A stretch of DNA of 64,000 nt from positions 1-64,000 of the forward strand of contig CADAIL010000010.1 in the NCBI GenBank assembly GCA_902788035.1, written 5' to 3'. Below the pieces are notes generated by a model. It saw only the letters and a program-made list of their open reading frames with translations, made no database searches and was not told where the DNA came from. Positions within the stretch are counted from its first letter, which is position 1. Every line of letters starts with the position of its first letter. A program made the position numbers and the translations under genes. This stretch comes from an uncultured Lachnospiraceae bacterium. GTDB taxonomy: Bacteria > Bacillota > Clostridia > Lachnospirales > Lachnospiraceae. Shown here piece after piece: positions 52,389 to 62,424 of this stretch.

Positions 52389-55300
52389 ATGATAAAAACA
52401 AGACTGATCAGCCTTCTGGGACATGCGAAAAAATATATAGGATATAATATACTGTTCCAGTGGATCGCCCTGATCGCTCAGATCGTGGCATCTTTTCAGG
52501 CTGCCGATCTTTTAGCCCGCATTCTTGAAGGCCGCATGACCACAGTGATTCTCGCAAGGACTGCTGTGATTCTTGTGGTCTGTGTTGGCGTGCGGTCAGC
52601 CTGCGAGTGGTTCTCGCAGAAAATGACATTCATGGCATCATGCGATGTCAAAAAAATACTGAGGGATAAGATATATCAGAAACTGCTGCGGCTTGGCGTG
52701 TCGTACAGGGAACGGATCGCCACCAGCGAGATCGTGCAGCTCTCGACTGAAGGTGTCGAACAGCTGGAGACATACTTTGGCCAGTACTTATCTCAACTGG
52801 CTTACAGTATGCTTGCTCCGGTCACACTGTTTCTCGTGACGGCAGTACTGGTCAGTGTACGCGCAGCCCTGATTCTTCTTGCGTTCGTTCCGCTGATCCC
52901 TCTGTCAATTGTCATTGTTCAGAAGGTCGCGAAAAGGATCCTCGGACAATATTGGACGTCTTATACAGATCTCGGAGATATCTTTCTTGAGTGCATCCAG
53001 GGTCTCACTACACTGAAAATGTACAGGGCTGATGACCTCAAAGCGCATCAGATGGATGAGGAGGCGGAGGAATTCCGTCGCGCTACAATGCGCGTTCTCA
53101 TCATGCAGCTCAATTCGACGTCAGTTATGGACATAATGGCATACGGCGGAGCCGCCTTCGGCATGGTTTCTGCCCTGACTCTGTATCTGCGAGGCCGTCT
53201 TGATTTTGGCGACGCACTGGTCGTTATCTTTCTTGCGGCTGAGTTCTTCCTGCCGCTCAGAAAACTCGGATCTTATTTTCACATTGCCATGAACGGTATG
53301 GCAGCAAGCGACAGGATATTTGCGCTGCTTGATTTGCCTGAAGCAAGGCGGGGCAGGGAGCAGCTGACAAAGACAGTCGATGTGGTAAGGGAGCGTGATC
53401 GCCGCATGAATTTTGCAGAGCAGAAGTTCTGCAGACCCAGCAATGTCTCCGTCCAGCTCTCAGACGTCGGCTTTTATTATGACGCGTCACGCCAGATTTT
53501 AAAGGGCGTGAACATGGTCCTTCCGGCAGGAAGCCTTGTCGCTCTGGTCGGTCCCTCCGGCTGCGGAAAGAGCACGATCGCGGGAATTATCGCCGGCAGG
53601 AACCGAAGATACACGGGAAGCGTTCGGATCGGCAGTATGGAGGGCGGCATTCACGAGCTTCGCGACGTGCGTGAGAAAAGCCTTCTTTCCCATGTTGTGC
53701 TGGTCCGCCACAATAATTACATTTTCAAAGGATCAGTGGCTGACAATCTGAGAATGGGAAAACCGGGAGCGACAGATGAGGAACTCTATGAGGCTCTTGA
53801 CGCGGTCCACCTTGTTCCGTTCGTAAAGAAGAGGGGCGGCCTTTCTATGCAGCTTGAAGAGAAAGGTGCCAATATATCCGGCGGCCAGGCTCAGCGCATC
53901 GGCCTTGCCAGAGCCCTTCTGGTCGACGCTGAGGTCATGATTTTTGATGAGGCCACCAGCAACATCGATGCGGAGAGCGAAGAGCTCATTATGAGCATCA
54001 TAAGGGAGATAGCGAAGACAAAGACAGTCCTCATGATTTCCCACAGGCTGCACAACTGCCTTAAAGCCGACTGCATCTATATGTGTGAGGACGGCGCGAT
54101 TACGGAAAGCGGCACACACAGCGAGCTAGTGGCCAGGGGCGGATCTTACAGCGCAATGTACAAAGCCCAGAGGTCACTTGAAACATACGCCCATGGCGCA
54201 CACGGAAATAAAAAGAAACATGTGGAGAGCTGTGCTGTCAGAGGCTCCGCTACATCAATCACGGAAGAAGACCGGGCTTATGAGAATATTCGCAAGTCCC
54301 TCATTGCCTACGCGGATGAGACCGCGACGGGAAAAGAGAAAAAAGCGAAGCGGTCAGAAAAGAATAGTGTGAAAGCTCCTGAAAAAGAAAAACGGAGGAG
54401 CGCTGTCATCATTATGGGACAGCTCATCGGTCTTGTACGTCCGCTGATGCCGGTCATGTGCACTGCGATCATTCTGGGTGTTTTCGGCTATTTATCTGCG
54501 ATTTTTATCTCAGTGTTTGCGGGCAACGTTCTGCTGCACGGCCTTATTTTCGGGACCACCGAGGCGGTCTATGAAGCAGAGCTGGCGCAAGACGCGTTCG
54601 CGTTCCTCGACCCCGGCCACCGCGAGGCTGCTATTGCTGCGGCTGAGGCTGCCCGTGAGGCCGTGAGCGCTCTCCGCGCATCGGGGACACCGATTACGTT
54701 CACGTCACTTGCAACGAGGTCAGCCCAGACTCTTTTTGTGCTGATGGGTATCTTTGCGGTACTTCGAGGCATTCTGCACTACGCTGAGCAGTACTGCAAC
54801 CATTATATTGCTTTCAGGCTTCTTGCCATGATCCGCCATGAGGTGTATGCGGCTCTTCGCAGACTGGCTCCGGCAAAGCTTGAGGGCAGGGATAAAGGCA
54901 ATCTGATTTCCATTATTACCTCGGATATCGAGCTTCTGGAGGTGTTCTACGCGCACACGATCTCACCGATCGCGATCGCGATAATTACTTCAGTGATCAT
55001 GATTTTCCTGTTTATGAGACATTCGCTCTTTGCGGGGCTTTTGGCTGCAGCTGCCTACATAACGGTCGGTGTGATCATCCCGGTCATTAACGGAAAAATG
55101 AACGGCGGCGTCGGCCTTGAATTCCGGAATGCTTTCGGAGATATGACCAGCTTTGTTCTCGACTCTCTTAGAGGTCTCGATGAGATCATACAGTTCGGAT
55201 GCGGCAAGAGGCGACGGGAGGCAATTGCCTCGCGGTCGGACGAGCTGACGGAGCTGCAGCGCGGTCTCTCGGCAATGGCCGGGGTTCAGAGGGTCGTGAC

Positions 55301-56204
55301 AACGGCAGTGATCCTGGTGTTTTCCTACGCCATGCTGCTTCTTATGTCAGTTCTTTATACCGGCGGCAGGATCGGTTATGACGGACTTCTGATTACCCAG
55401 ATTGCTTTTATGAGCTCTTTCGGGCCGGTAGTTGCACTTGGCAGTCTTTCGAACAGCCTGAGCCATACTCTGGCGGCGGGTGACCGCGTCCTTGACCTTC
55501 TGGACGAGATGCCTCTCGTGTGGGATGTTTCCGGTACGGACGGCCGCGAAGGCTGGGACGGCTTCGAGCACTTCCGCGGCGCTGAACTCTCAAAGGTCAC
55601 TTTCTCCTACGGGGATGAGATGATCCTGAAGGATTTTTCGATTCTCTTCTGGCCGGGGCGGATAATCGGTATTCACGGTCCGTCGGGATCAGGAAAGTCA
55701 ACGATATTGAAACTGCTTATGCGCTTCTTTGACGTTCAGGAGGGCCGGGTCATGGTCTCCGGCGAGGATGTCCGGCATATCGCAACGACTCAGCTCCGCG
55801 ACACGGAATCGCTCGTTGAGCAGGAGACGCATCTGTTCCACGACAGTATTGCCAATAACATTCTGATCGGTAAACCCGGCGCTTCCCGCGTAGAAATCGT
55901 CCGGGCGGCTAAGAAGGCGGCAATCCACGACTTTATTAAGTCGCTTCCGAACGGTTATGATACGACAGTCGGAGAACTCGGAGACACTCTCTCCGGGGGT
56001 GAGCGGCAGAGAATAGGCATCGCGAGGGCTTTCCTTCACAACGCTCCGTTCATGCTGCTTGACGAGCCGACCAGCAATCTTGATTCGCTGAATGAAGGCA
56101 TCATCCTGAAGTCTCTCATGGAAGAGTGCAGGGACCGGACAGTTGTGATCGTATCCCACAGGGATTCCACTATGAACGCGGCCGATACGATATTTGAAAT
56201 GTGA
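52389..56204 (+). CDS. cydDC: Fused CydDC-like double ABC exporter
   Basis: A 1271-residue polypeptide holding two complete ABC exporters. The first (1 to about 600) is CydD-like: six helices, a QGLTTLKMYRAD motif, Walker A GPSGCGKST (about 386), ISGGQAQR and MIFDEATSNID. A charged linker (about 600-670) joins the second (about 670-1271), CydC-like, with Walker A GPSGSGKST (about 1096), LSGGERQR and MLLDEPTSNLD. CydDC exports thiols such as cysteine or glutathione in E. coli; no cytochrome bd genes are nearby, so the substrate is open. Confidence 0.83.
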   Translation: MIKTRLISLLGHAKKYIGYNILFQWIALIAQIVASFQAADLLARILEGRMTTVILARTAVILVVCVGVRSACEWFSQKMTFMASCDVKKILRDKIYQKLLRLGVSYRERIATSEIVQLSTEGVEQLETYFGQYLSQLAYSMLAPVTLFLVTAVLVSVRAALILLAFVPLIPLSIVIVQKVAKRILGQYWTSYTDLGDIFLECIQGLTTLKMYRADDLKAHQMDEEAEEFRRATMRVLIMQLNSTSVMDIMAYGGAAFGMVSALTLYLRGRLDFGDALVVIFLAAEFFLPLRKLGSYFHIAMNGMAASDRIFALLDLPEARRGREQLTKTVDVVRERDRRMNFAEQKFCRPSNVSVQLSDVGFYYDASRQILKGVNMVLPAGSLVALVGPSGCGKSTIAGIIAGRNRRYTGSVRIGSMEGGIHELRDVREKSLLSHVVLVRHNNYIFKGSVADNLRMGKPGATDEELYEALDAVHLVPFVKKRGGLSMQLEEKGANISGGQAQRIGLARALLVDAEVMIFDEATSNIDAESEELIMSIIREIAKTKTVLMISHRLHNCLKADCIYMCEDGAITESGTHSELVARGGSYSAMYKAQRSLETYAHGAHGNKKKHVESCAVRGSATSITEEDRAYENIRKSLIAYADETATGKEKKAKRSEKNSVKAPEKEKRRSAVIIMGQLIGLVRPLMPVMCTAIILGVFGYLSAIFISVFAGNVLLHGLIFGTTEAVYEAELAQDAFAFLDPGHREAAIAAAEAAREAVSALRASGTPITFTSLATRSAQTLFVLMGIFAVLRGILHYAEQYCNHYIAFRLLAMIRHEVYAALRRLAPAKLEGRDKGNLISIITSDIELLEVFYAHTISPIAIAIITSVIMIFLFMRHSLFAGLLAAAAYITVGVIIPVINGKMNGGVGLEFRNAFGDMTSFVLDSLRGLDEIIQFGCGKRRREAIASRSDELTELQRGLSAMAGVQRVVTTAVILVFSYAMLLLMSVLYTGGRIGYDGLLITQIAFMSSFGPVVALGSLSNSLSHTLAAGDRVLDLLDEMPLVWDVSGTDGREGWDGFEHFRGAELSKVTFSYGDEMILKDFSILFWPGRIIGIHGPSGSGKSTILKLLMRFFDVQEGRVMVSGEDVRHIATTQLRDTESLVEQETHLFHDSIANNILIGKPGASRVEIVRAAKKAAIHDFIKSLPNGYDTTVGELGDTLSGGERQRIGIARAFLHNAPFMLLDEPTSNLDSLNEGIILKSLMEECRDRTVVIVSHRDSTMNAADTIFEM

Positions 56205-56336
56205 GACCGGTTCCGTATACATACTTTGATCCGGGTTTTTGCAGGTCGATCCGAAATACTAATGCCACGGGCAAGACAGGAATTTAAGAAATAATTAATA
56301 AACGTATTCACAGTTAGGACACATGGAGGTGGCAAG

Positions 56337-57254
56337 ATGAATTATGCGGTAATAGACGTTGGCGGGACATTTACCAAATATGCGGTCATGACAGATGAAG
56401 GGGAATTTCTCAGGAAGGGAAAAATCCCGACAGAGACATTAGATCTTGACCGGTTCTTAGGATCGATCGCAGGTATTTATGAGGATGCAGCTGCTAAGGA
56501 AGCAGACATCGCGGGAGTGGCCCTCAGCATGCCCGGCTTTCTGGATGTTGAGACCGGATATGCCTACAACGGAGGCGGTGTGTATTGTGTCAAAGAGATG
56601 AATCTGATAGAAGCACTGCAGGAGAGGATTCCGGTCCCGGTGACCATGGAGAATGACGCGAGATGTGCTGCTCTTGCCGAACTCTGGCACGGAAATCTGG
56701 CGGGTTGTCAAAACGCTGCCGCGCTGATCCTGGGAACAGGTGTAGGCGGAGGCATAATCGTGAATGGTGAGATCCTCCGCGGAAAGCACTTTGTGGCGGG
56801 GGAACTCAGCTATTTCATGATGGAGGATATGGGCAGTGAGCTCTCGGAGGGAAAAATAGCCGCATTAGCAGCCAGCGCGAGAGGTCTTGTCGGCATGGTC
56901 GCGGAAGCGAAGGGAATCCCATCGGAAGAACTGGACGGTATAAAAGTCTTTAAAATGATCGAAGATGGGGATGAGACTGTCCGGGAGGTCCTCAGAAAGT
57001 TTGCGCGAAATGTCGCGAGGATTATCTGCAACATTCAGATCATTATCGATCCGGAGCGGGTCGTTGTCGGCGGCGGGATCAGTACACAGCCCTTGCTGAT
57101 TGAGATGATCCGGGAAGAAGCCAGGAGAACAATGAAATTGTTTACATGGGTCGACATGCCGGTACCGGAAATCGAACCGTGCAGATTCTTTAACGATTCC
57201 AATCTGATCGGAGCCCTTTACTCGCATAAGAGTCAGCTCCGCAATAGGAGGTGA
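56337..57254 (+). CDS. ROK-family sugar kinase-like protein
   Basis: A 305-residue protein of the ROK family (kinases for glucose, N-acetylmannosamine and similar). The phosphate loop is [11 protein letters not shown], and [16 protein letters not shown] (catalytic Asp) and [18 protein letters not shown] are present. The usual zinc-binding CxCGxxGCxE motif is missing: the expected region reads [12 protein letters not shown]. Such zinc-free ROK proteins exist, but activity is less certain. GGAGGT lies before the ATG; the next gene's ribosome site is within its last codons. Confidence 0.82.
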   Translation: MNYAVIDVGGTFTKYAVMTDEGEFLRKGKIPTETLDLDRFLGSIAGIYEDAAAKEADIAGVALSMPGFLDVETGYAYNGGGVYCVKEMNLIEALQERIPVPVTMENDARCAALAELWHGNLAGCQNAAALILGTGVGGGIIVNGEILRGKHFVAGELSYFMMEDMGSELSEGKIAALAASARGLVGMVAEAKGIPSEELDGIKVFKMIEDGDETVREVLRKFARNVARIICNIQIIIDPERVVVGGGISTQPLLIEMIREEARRTMKLFTWVDMPVPEIEPCRFFNDSNLIGALYSHKSQLRNRR

Positions 57255-57256
57255 GT

Positions 57257-58456
57257 ATGGATAATAATAAGATACAATGTCAGAACTGTGGGGAATGGAT
57301 CGATGGTGAAGCCCAGTTCTGTCCGAACTGCGGGGCTTTCGCCAAGCGATCTTTCCGGCAGGATCCGAATAAGCAATATTGCGTGTTCTGCGGCAGTGAG
57401 GTTGCCGCCGGAGATAATTTCTGCCCTGTCTGCGGAACGAAGATAGAGGCAGGATCTAAAGAGAACAATGTCACACCCCCCGAAAACGGCAGGAGGAGTA
57501 CCGGCAGCGGAGATGCGGTCTACGTCGGAGCGGCAGAGGGCGGCAGCCGGGCGGACGAGCGGACTGTGAAAACGGATGCTGCCCCGAACGAAAGCCGTCA
57601 CAAAGCGTCATCCCGTCTGGCAGGATTTTTCGGTCTGGGCGATGACGATGATGATTATGATGAAGACTATGACGATGATGACGACGATGACGATGACGGA
57701 AGCATTCTCTTTGTGAGGCCGGAGGGCAGAGGCGGAAAGAACGGAAGCGGCAGATGGGCTCTGCTCGCTATTGTCATGGTAGCCCTGATCGCGTCAATTT
57801 TATTATTTGTAGTACCGGCGGTACGAAATGCCAAGCTCTCGGATTTCTGGACAAGCAGCAGGGATGATGAAGGAAAGCCGGAGGAGACAACAATCACGCC
57901 GAACGTGACAGCTATCCCGCTTGATACGCCGACACCAACGCCGACCCCGGTGCCGACGGCAACGCCGACGCCGTCACCTGTTCCGACAGCTATAACGGCC
58001 ACGGAGCTCACACCGACGCCAACCCCGACTCCGAGCCCGACGCCGAGTCCCGAGCCTACGGCAACACCGATTCCTCAGCCTACATCAACTCCGGTACCGA
58101 CCCCGACCCCGCTCCCGGAACCTACGGCGACTCCGAAACCCACTAAAAAACCGTCGTCGGGATCCTCAGACGGCATGGTCATGCCGGACAGCAGCTCGAG
58201 GCTTCTCAGTGAGTCTGAACTGGAAGGCAGATCTGCACGAGAGATAAGACTTATGGTCAACGAGATCTACGCCCGAAACGGATACATTTTCAATAATCAG
58301 GAGTATGCGGAGTATTTCAGCCAGTTCTCCTGGTATCATCCGAGTGTGCCGGCAAGTGAGTTCTCCGAGGATATGCTGAATGATGTCGAAAGACAGAATA
58401 TCAATATGATCTCGAGTTACGAGAAGAGCCACAATTTGAATGCGGATGCGTATTGA
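57257..58456 (+). CDS. Zinc-ribbon membrane protein with YARHG domain
   Basis: A 399-residue single-pass protein. Two cytoplasmic zinc ribbons open it (CQNCGEW...CPNCGAF and CVFCGSE...CPVCGTK). An Asp-rich run (about 135-155), a transmembrane helix (about 172-194) and a Thr/Pro repeat (about 215-295, TPTPTPVPT type) follow. The outer C-terminus is a YARHG domain ([19 protein letters not shown]). Such domains are found on the surface of Firmicutes and have no firm function. ATG 57257 is chosen because AGGAGG ends five bases before it. Confidence 0.85.
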   Translation: MDNNKIQCQNCGEWIDGEAQFCPNCGAFAKRSFRQDPNKQYCVFCGSEVAAGDNFCPVCGTKIEAGSKENNVTPPENGRRSTGSGDAVYVGAAEGGSRADERTVKTDAAPNESRHKASSRLAGFFGLGDDDDDYDEDYDDDDDDDDDGSILFVRPEGRGGKNGSGRWALLAIVMVALIASILLFVVPAVRNAKLSDFWTSSRDDEGKPEETTITPNVTAIPLDTPTPTPTPVPTATPTPSPVPTAITATELTPTPTPTPSPTPSPEPTATPIPQPTSTPVPTPTPLPEPTATPKPTKKPSSGSSDGMVMPDSSSRLLSESELEGRSAREIRLMVNEIYARNGYIFNNQEYAEYFSQFSWYHPSVPASEFSEDMLNDVERQNINMISSYEKSHNLNADAY

Positions 58457-58500
58457 TGCAGAATAAATGAATAATATGCAAGCGCTGCGATTACTGCAAT

Positions 58501-58545
58501 GACCGGATATGACTGAATAGCGATTGTCATATCCGGTCTTTTATT
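58501..58545 (+). terminator. Terminator after the YARHG gene
   Basis: GACCGGATATGAC and GTCATATCCGGTC pair perfectly over 13 bases, then TTTTATT. Confidence 0.92.
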
Positions 58546-58792
58546 AGCAATACAGGGAGATGTGTTGCGCCAATTTGCTGCTCGCGATGAGAAATTACAG
58601 AAAATCGCTACATTTTAGAACCGGCTTGGCAAGGACCCGGCAAATACTTGACAAGAATTTGACGAATACTTAAAATTTCTTTATTTATCTCAGTGGTTAT
58701 GTCACTCAATTTTTATTTAAGGCCCTTGAATCGGGTATTCTAACAACATAAGTATTTGGGTAAAGCTTTTGTTGTAAAAGGCGGGAAAAAGG
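58546..58792. other. AT-rich gap upstream of the XRE regulator
   Basis: No gene is supported. Two TTGACA/TTGACG-like hexamers lie near 58648-58665, and AT-rich sequence with possible -10 elements follows. A ribosome site (AAAAAGG) is close to the regulator start. Confidence 0.5.
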
Positions 58793-59008
58793 ATGAATAA
58801 AATATTGTATTTGGAGCGTATTAGAAACCTTCGCGAAGACAGTGATTATTCACAGGCTGAAGTCGCGAAGATCCTTCATGTTGCACAGAGAACGTACTCG
58901 GACTATGAGAGAGGGAATGTTAGGATACCGCTTGACGCCATGATCCAGCTCGCACAGCTCTATAAAGTCTCTATGGACTATATCTGCTGCCTTACGGATA
59001 AAAAATAA
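58793..59008 (+). CDS. Small XRE-family transcriptional regulator
   Basis: A 71-residue protein that is almost entirely a Cro/CI helix-turn-helix: IRNLREDSDYSQAEVAKILHVAQRTYSDYERG, then LIQLAQLYKVSMDYICCLTD (Ile in place of the first position varies). No effector domain. Regulators like this often act on adjacent or mobile genes, but no target is evident. Confidence 0.88.
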   Translation: MNKILYLERIRNLREDSDYSQAEVAKILHVAQRTYSDYERGNVRIPLDAMIQLAQLYKVSMDYICCLTDKK

Positions 59009-59331
59009 GGGATCTCTAAAGTTCGCGCTCACATCTGCTGAGGTCTGCATGTATGCGGCCGGCCGTGCCGGTCCATATGCGTGCGGATCGCAGCATTAGT
59101 GACAGCGCTTTTTTTATGTCAACCGGCCTTCTGCAGGGCTTTCGGCCTGGTCGGCATTTGTTTCTCGTGAAGATGCATGCTTTTTGTTGCATGAAAGCAG
59201 TTACAGGAAGATCTTGCCTCGCAAGTCAGCTTGAATTCGCAAGTAATATAGACGCACATTTATCAGCTCTTGCAAGAAGGGCTGTTTTTTATTATAGTAA
59301 TTCATGATAACCCAAGAAGGAGAATGGATCT
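59009..59331. other. Gap with a probable relic of the palindromic element
   Basis: No gene is supported. At about 59148-59192 GTCGGCATTTG-TTTCTCGTGAAGATG-CATGCTTT resembles the right half of the palindromic element (GTCGGAC, GCAATG, TTTCTCACGAAGATGGATGCTTT in pieces), but the left half and ends are gone. A ribosome site AGAAGGAGA lies just before the next gene. Confidence 0.4.
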
Positions 59332-59931
59332 TTGGCGAAGAAAAAGAATCAGAAAAGAGTCGGCGGGAACTATTCCGGAAACCGTGTTAAAAAGGAAAAT
59401 ACCTATGGCAGCAGCAGAAGAAAGACATATATGATCCTGTCAACTGCCGCGATCATCATAGGGCTTATTATGACAGGTGTACAGTCGCTCGGCACATCAC
59501 GTTCGAACGTGGAGCTCGCGTATTCTGATATGACGACAGTGATCCGGGAGATGGAGGACGAGGTATCGACCTTCGTGCGTGAGGCAGGAAAAGCAGGTGC
59601 ACCTTCAGGGGACCGTGCCGGAGCTTTTGCTTCCGCATATTCGGCTCTCTGCCGGGCGGGATCCGCAAAGGAGAGATCTGACGCTGCAGATTCATTTGCA
59701 AATGCTCTCTCCGCCCTTCATGAAGCCTCCGACGAGGCAGGCATGCCTGTAAGTTCTTATAAGAATGCCGCTTCGGCTGTGGATCAGGAAGCGGGTAGAT
59801 TGAATGCCGCAATCGCCGATTACAATGCGAAAGCCGAGGCATATAATAAGTCTGTGTCAGGATTCCCGAAAAGCATACTGGCACGTATAATGAGCTATAC
59901 AGAAGTCGACCTTATCTCAGGGAGGAACTAA
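59332..59931 (+). CDS. LemA-like single-pass membrane protein
   Basis: A 199-residue protein with a basic N-terminus (AKKKNQKR), one membrane helix (about 31-52, ILSTAAIIIGLIMTGVQSL) and an outer helical domain. The end, IADYNAKAEAYNKSVSGFPKSILARI, resembles the C-terminal motif of LemA proteins (YN..., YN..., FP). The usual LemA centre is not recognisable. TTG start after AGAAGGAGA. Its stop overlaps the LysR start (TAATG). Confidence 0.7.
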   Translation: MAKKKNQKRVGGNYSGNRVKKENTYGSSRRKTYMILSTAAIIIGLIMTGVQSLGTSRSNVELAYSDMTTVIREMEDEVSTFVREAGKAGAPSGDRAGAFASAYSALCRAGSAKERSDAADSFANALSALHEASDEAGMPVSSYKNAASAVDQEAGRLNAAIADYNAKAEAYNKSVSGFPKSILARIMSYTEVDLISGRN

Positions 59932-60836
59932 TGACTCTTCAGCAGATGAAATATGCGGTCACGATAGCCGATTGTGGGTCAATTAATGAGGCAGCCAAGC
60001 GCCTGTTCATTTCTCAGCCGTCTCTTTCCGGCACGATCAGGGAACTGGAGAATGAGCTTGATATGACACTGTTCCTTAGATCCAACCGCGGCATCACGAT
60101 CACGGCGGACGGGGAGGAATTCCTCGGATATGCCAGACAGATCCTTGAACAGTACGAACTTATAGAGAATACGTTCATTGCGCCCGAGAAGAGGAAAAAG
60201 AAGTTTTCGGTCTCGATGCAGCACTACACATTTGCGGTCGAAGCTTTTATACGGGTGGCAGGGAAGCATGAGGGAGAACCGTACGCATTTGCCGTCCACG
60301 AGACGAGAACAGCACAGGTCATAGAGAACGTCAGGAACCTTAAAAGTGAGGTCGGAGTTCTCTACATCAATGATTTCAATGAGAAAGTGCTCACGAAAAT
60401 ATTCCGGGACGCCGAACTCGAATTCATCCCTCTTTTTGAGTGCCCGATTTCGGTATATCTATGGAAAAATCATCCTCTGGCAGACAGGGATAAGATCAGA
60501 TTCGAGGAGCTTTCGCCCTACCCGTGCCTCAGTTTCGAGCAGGGGGAGAATAACTCGTTCCATTTTGCGGAGGAGGTCCTTGCGACGCGGGATTATGACC
60601 GGATCATTAAGGCGGACGACCGGGCGACCATGCTCAATCTGATGGTCGGTCTGAATGCATACACGCTGTGTTCGGGGATCATCTGTGAGGATCTTAACGG
60701 AGAATATTACCGGGCAGTCCCGCTCGACGCGGATGATGTAATGACGATTGGCTATATCAAGAAAAAGCGCATGCCTCTATCTGCCCTCGCGGAGGAATAT
60801 ATCACAGAACTACTCTCTTTCAGACCGACAGATTAG
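59931..60836 (+). CDS. LysR-family transcriptional regulator
   Basis: A 301-residue regulator with the N-terminal winged helix (MKYAVTIADCGSINEAAKRLFISQPSLS in parts) and a periplasmic-binding-like effector domain. It is coupled to the LemA-like gene and 12 bases before the sensor kinase, so it is probably part of a signalling operon. The ligand is unknown. Confidence 0.9.
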   Translation: MTLQQMKYAVTIADCGSINEAAKRLFISQPSLSGTIRELENELDMTLFLRSNRGITITADGEEFLGYARQILEQYELIENTFIAPEKRKKKFSVSMQHYTFAVEAFIRVAGKHEGEPYAFAVHETRTAQVIENVRNLKSEVGVLYINDFNEKVLTKIFRDAELEFIPLFECPISVYLWKNHPLADRDKIRFEELSPYPCLSFEQGENNSFHFAEEVLATRDYDRIIKADDRATMLNLMVGLNAYTLCSGIICEDLNGEYYRAVPLDADDVMTIGYIKKKRMPLSALAEEYITELLSFRPTD

Positions 60837-60848
60837 ACCGGAGGATTC

Positions 60849-62138
60849 ATGATTTACGTCAATATAATAATTCTGCTATATGCGCTCATCACAATGACGA
60901 TCCTGCTTGTGGGATGTCTTATGGAGTTTTCTATCAGACGGAAGAGATATCCATATTTTATCGAGTCAGTGGTATGCGCTATTGTCATGCTGGCGTCAGA
61001 CCTCATCGGTTGGATAGCGGTATTCTGGAGGGATGAAAATATAATCGCGAAGCGCGTGTACAGTGTGTCGTATTTTATATCGAGCGCAGCGTATTTTGTG
61101 TTGCTTGTCTTTTTTGTGCGCTTCCTCATTTATGTAATTGAGGACACTGTCAAGGGTGCGCACGTGCCGAAATGGCTGGACTATCTGAATATCGCTGTGT
61201 GCGGTGTCTCCGCCGGATTCTGGGCTGTCAATTCGGTAAACGGTCTGATTTCCACTTCGACAGTCAACGGCACGGAAACCGGTCCTTATTATTTGATCGG
61301 TCAGGCAGGGGGTGCGATTGTTCTCTGCATCATATTTGCTCTTCTGCTCCGCTACAGCAGGGGTCTGGGAATCATTAATGTTGCGGTCCTTCTGTCATTT
61401 GTTATTTTCCCGATCATTACATTTGCCTTCCGCATTATTAATGTAGAAATCGGTCTCATGGGACCGGCGCTTTCCCTCTCCCTGCTCCTGGTCCACAACT
61501 ATCTGAACATGCGGCGGACGATCAGCATGAGCGAGATGGAAAAAAGGCTGGCGCAGGACCGCATTGACATTATGCTGAGCCAGATACGGCCGCACTTTAT
61601 ATTCAATACACTCAACTCGATTTATTATCTGTGCGATCAGGATACAGAGCTTGCCAAGGAGGCAATCGCAGATTTTTCCGAATATCTGCGCACGAATATC
61701 CTCACAATTGAAAATTCGAGCCCCGTCCCGATGGAGAAGGAGATGGAGTTCGTGGACCATTATCTGAAACTTGAGCAGATGCGGTTCCGGGATGAGCTGG
61801 AGATTGTATACGACCTCCAGTATACAGACTTTTCTGTACCGCCCCTTACCATACAGCCGATTGTAGAGAATGCCGTAAGACACGGGGCTATGATGAACGA
61901 GGACGGCGGTCGAGTCAGTATCGGATCCTATCTGAAGGGCGACTTTGTAGAGATAGTCGTGAGCGATAACGGACCCGGGGCGGACGTCGATGCGGTCATG
62001 GCGGCGGACAGCAGTCATGTCGGGATCCGGAACGTAAAGGAGAGACTTGCCGGGATCCTAAATGCCAGTCTGACCTTTGAGAGTGCCCGGGGACAGGGCA
62101 GTCGGGTGACAATAGAGATTCCTGTAGACAAAAAATGA
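60849..62138 (+). CDS. LytS/YesM-type sensor histidine kinase
   Basis: A 429-residue membrane kinase. Several helices fill about residues 1-220. The phospho-acceptor is in QIRPHFIFNTLNSI (His near 247), and the ATP-binding part has IVENAVRHG and VSDNGPG. No response regulator is adjacent; it follows a LysR gene instead, so the partner is elsewhere or output is unusual. Confidence 0.88.
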   Translation: MIYVNIIILLYALITMTILLVGCLMEFSIRRKRYPYFIESVVCAIVMLASDLIGWIAVFWRDENIIAKRVYSVSYFISSAAYFVLLVFFVRFLIYVIEDTVKGAHVPKWLDYLNIAVCGVSAGFWAVNSVNGLISTSTVNGTETGPYYLIGQAGGAIVLCIIFALLLRYSRGLGIINVAVLLSFVIFPIITFAFRIINVEIGLMGPALSLSLLLVHNYLNMRRTISMSEMEKRLAQDRIDIMLSQIRPHFIFNTLNSIYYLCDQDTELAKEAIADFSEYLRTNILTIENSSPVPMEKEMEFVDHYLKLEQMRFRDELEIVYDLQYTDFSVPPLTIQPIVENAVRHGAMMNEDGGRVSIGSYLKGDFVEIVVSDNGPGADVDAVMAADSSHVGIRNVKERLAGILNASLTFESARGQGSRVTIEIPVDKK

Positions 62139-62158
62139 CGGGCGTTCTGGCTGGGTCT

Positions 62159-62362
62159 GTAACGAATCAGACAGGCTGCTTTCACAGTTCGTTATACAGG
62201 CGGCAAATCATCCATCTTCATAAGAAAAACATTGTCGGTCCGACTGAGAGATCAAAAATGTGTAAGCATTTTTTAGCTCGCAAGGCAGGACCGACGTTTT
62301 TCGATGAAGATGATGTTTGCGCCGGATATTGACATTCCGATGCAGCCTGTCTGAACTGTTAC
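62159..62362. repeat. Nested palindromic element, copy 6 (inverted)
   Basis: Ends GTAACGAATCAGACAGGCTG and GCAGCCTGTCTGAACTGTTA pair. Read on the minus strand: outer stem GTCGGTCC/GGACCGAC (a different but complementary pair), inner hairpin AAAAATGC/ACATTTTT (imperfect), constant GATCTCTCAGTCGG. It lies 20 bases after the sensor kinase stop. Confidence 0.85.
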
Positions 62363-62424
62363 CTGGGTCTCACGGGTAAGAATTGAATTTTCTCGAAGTT
62401 TATTATAGAATTTTGGGCTGAGGG

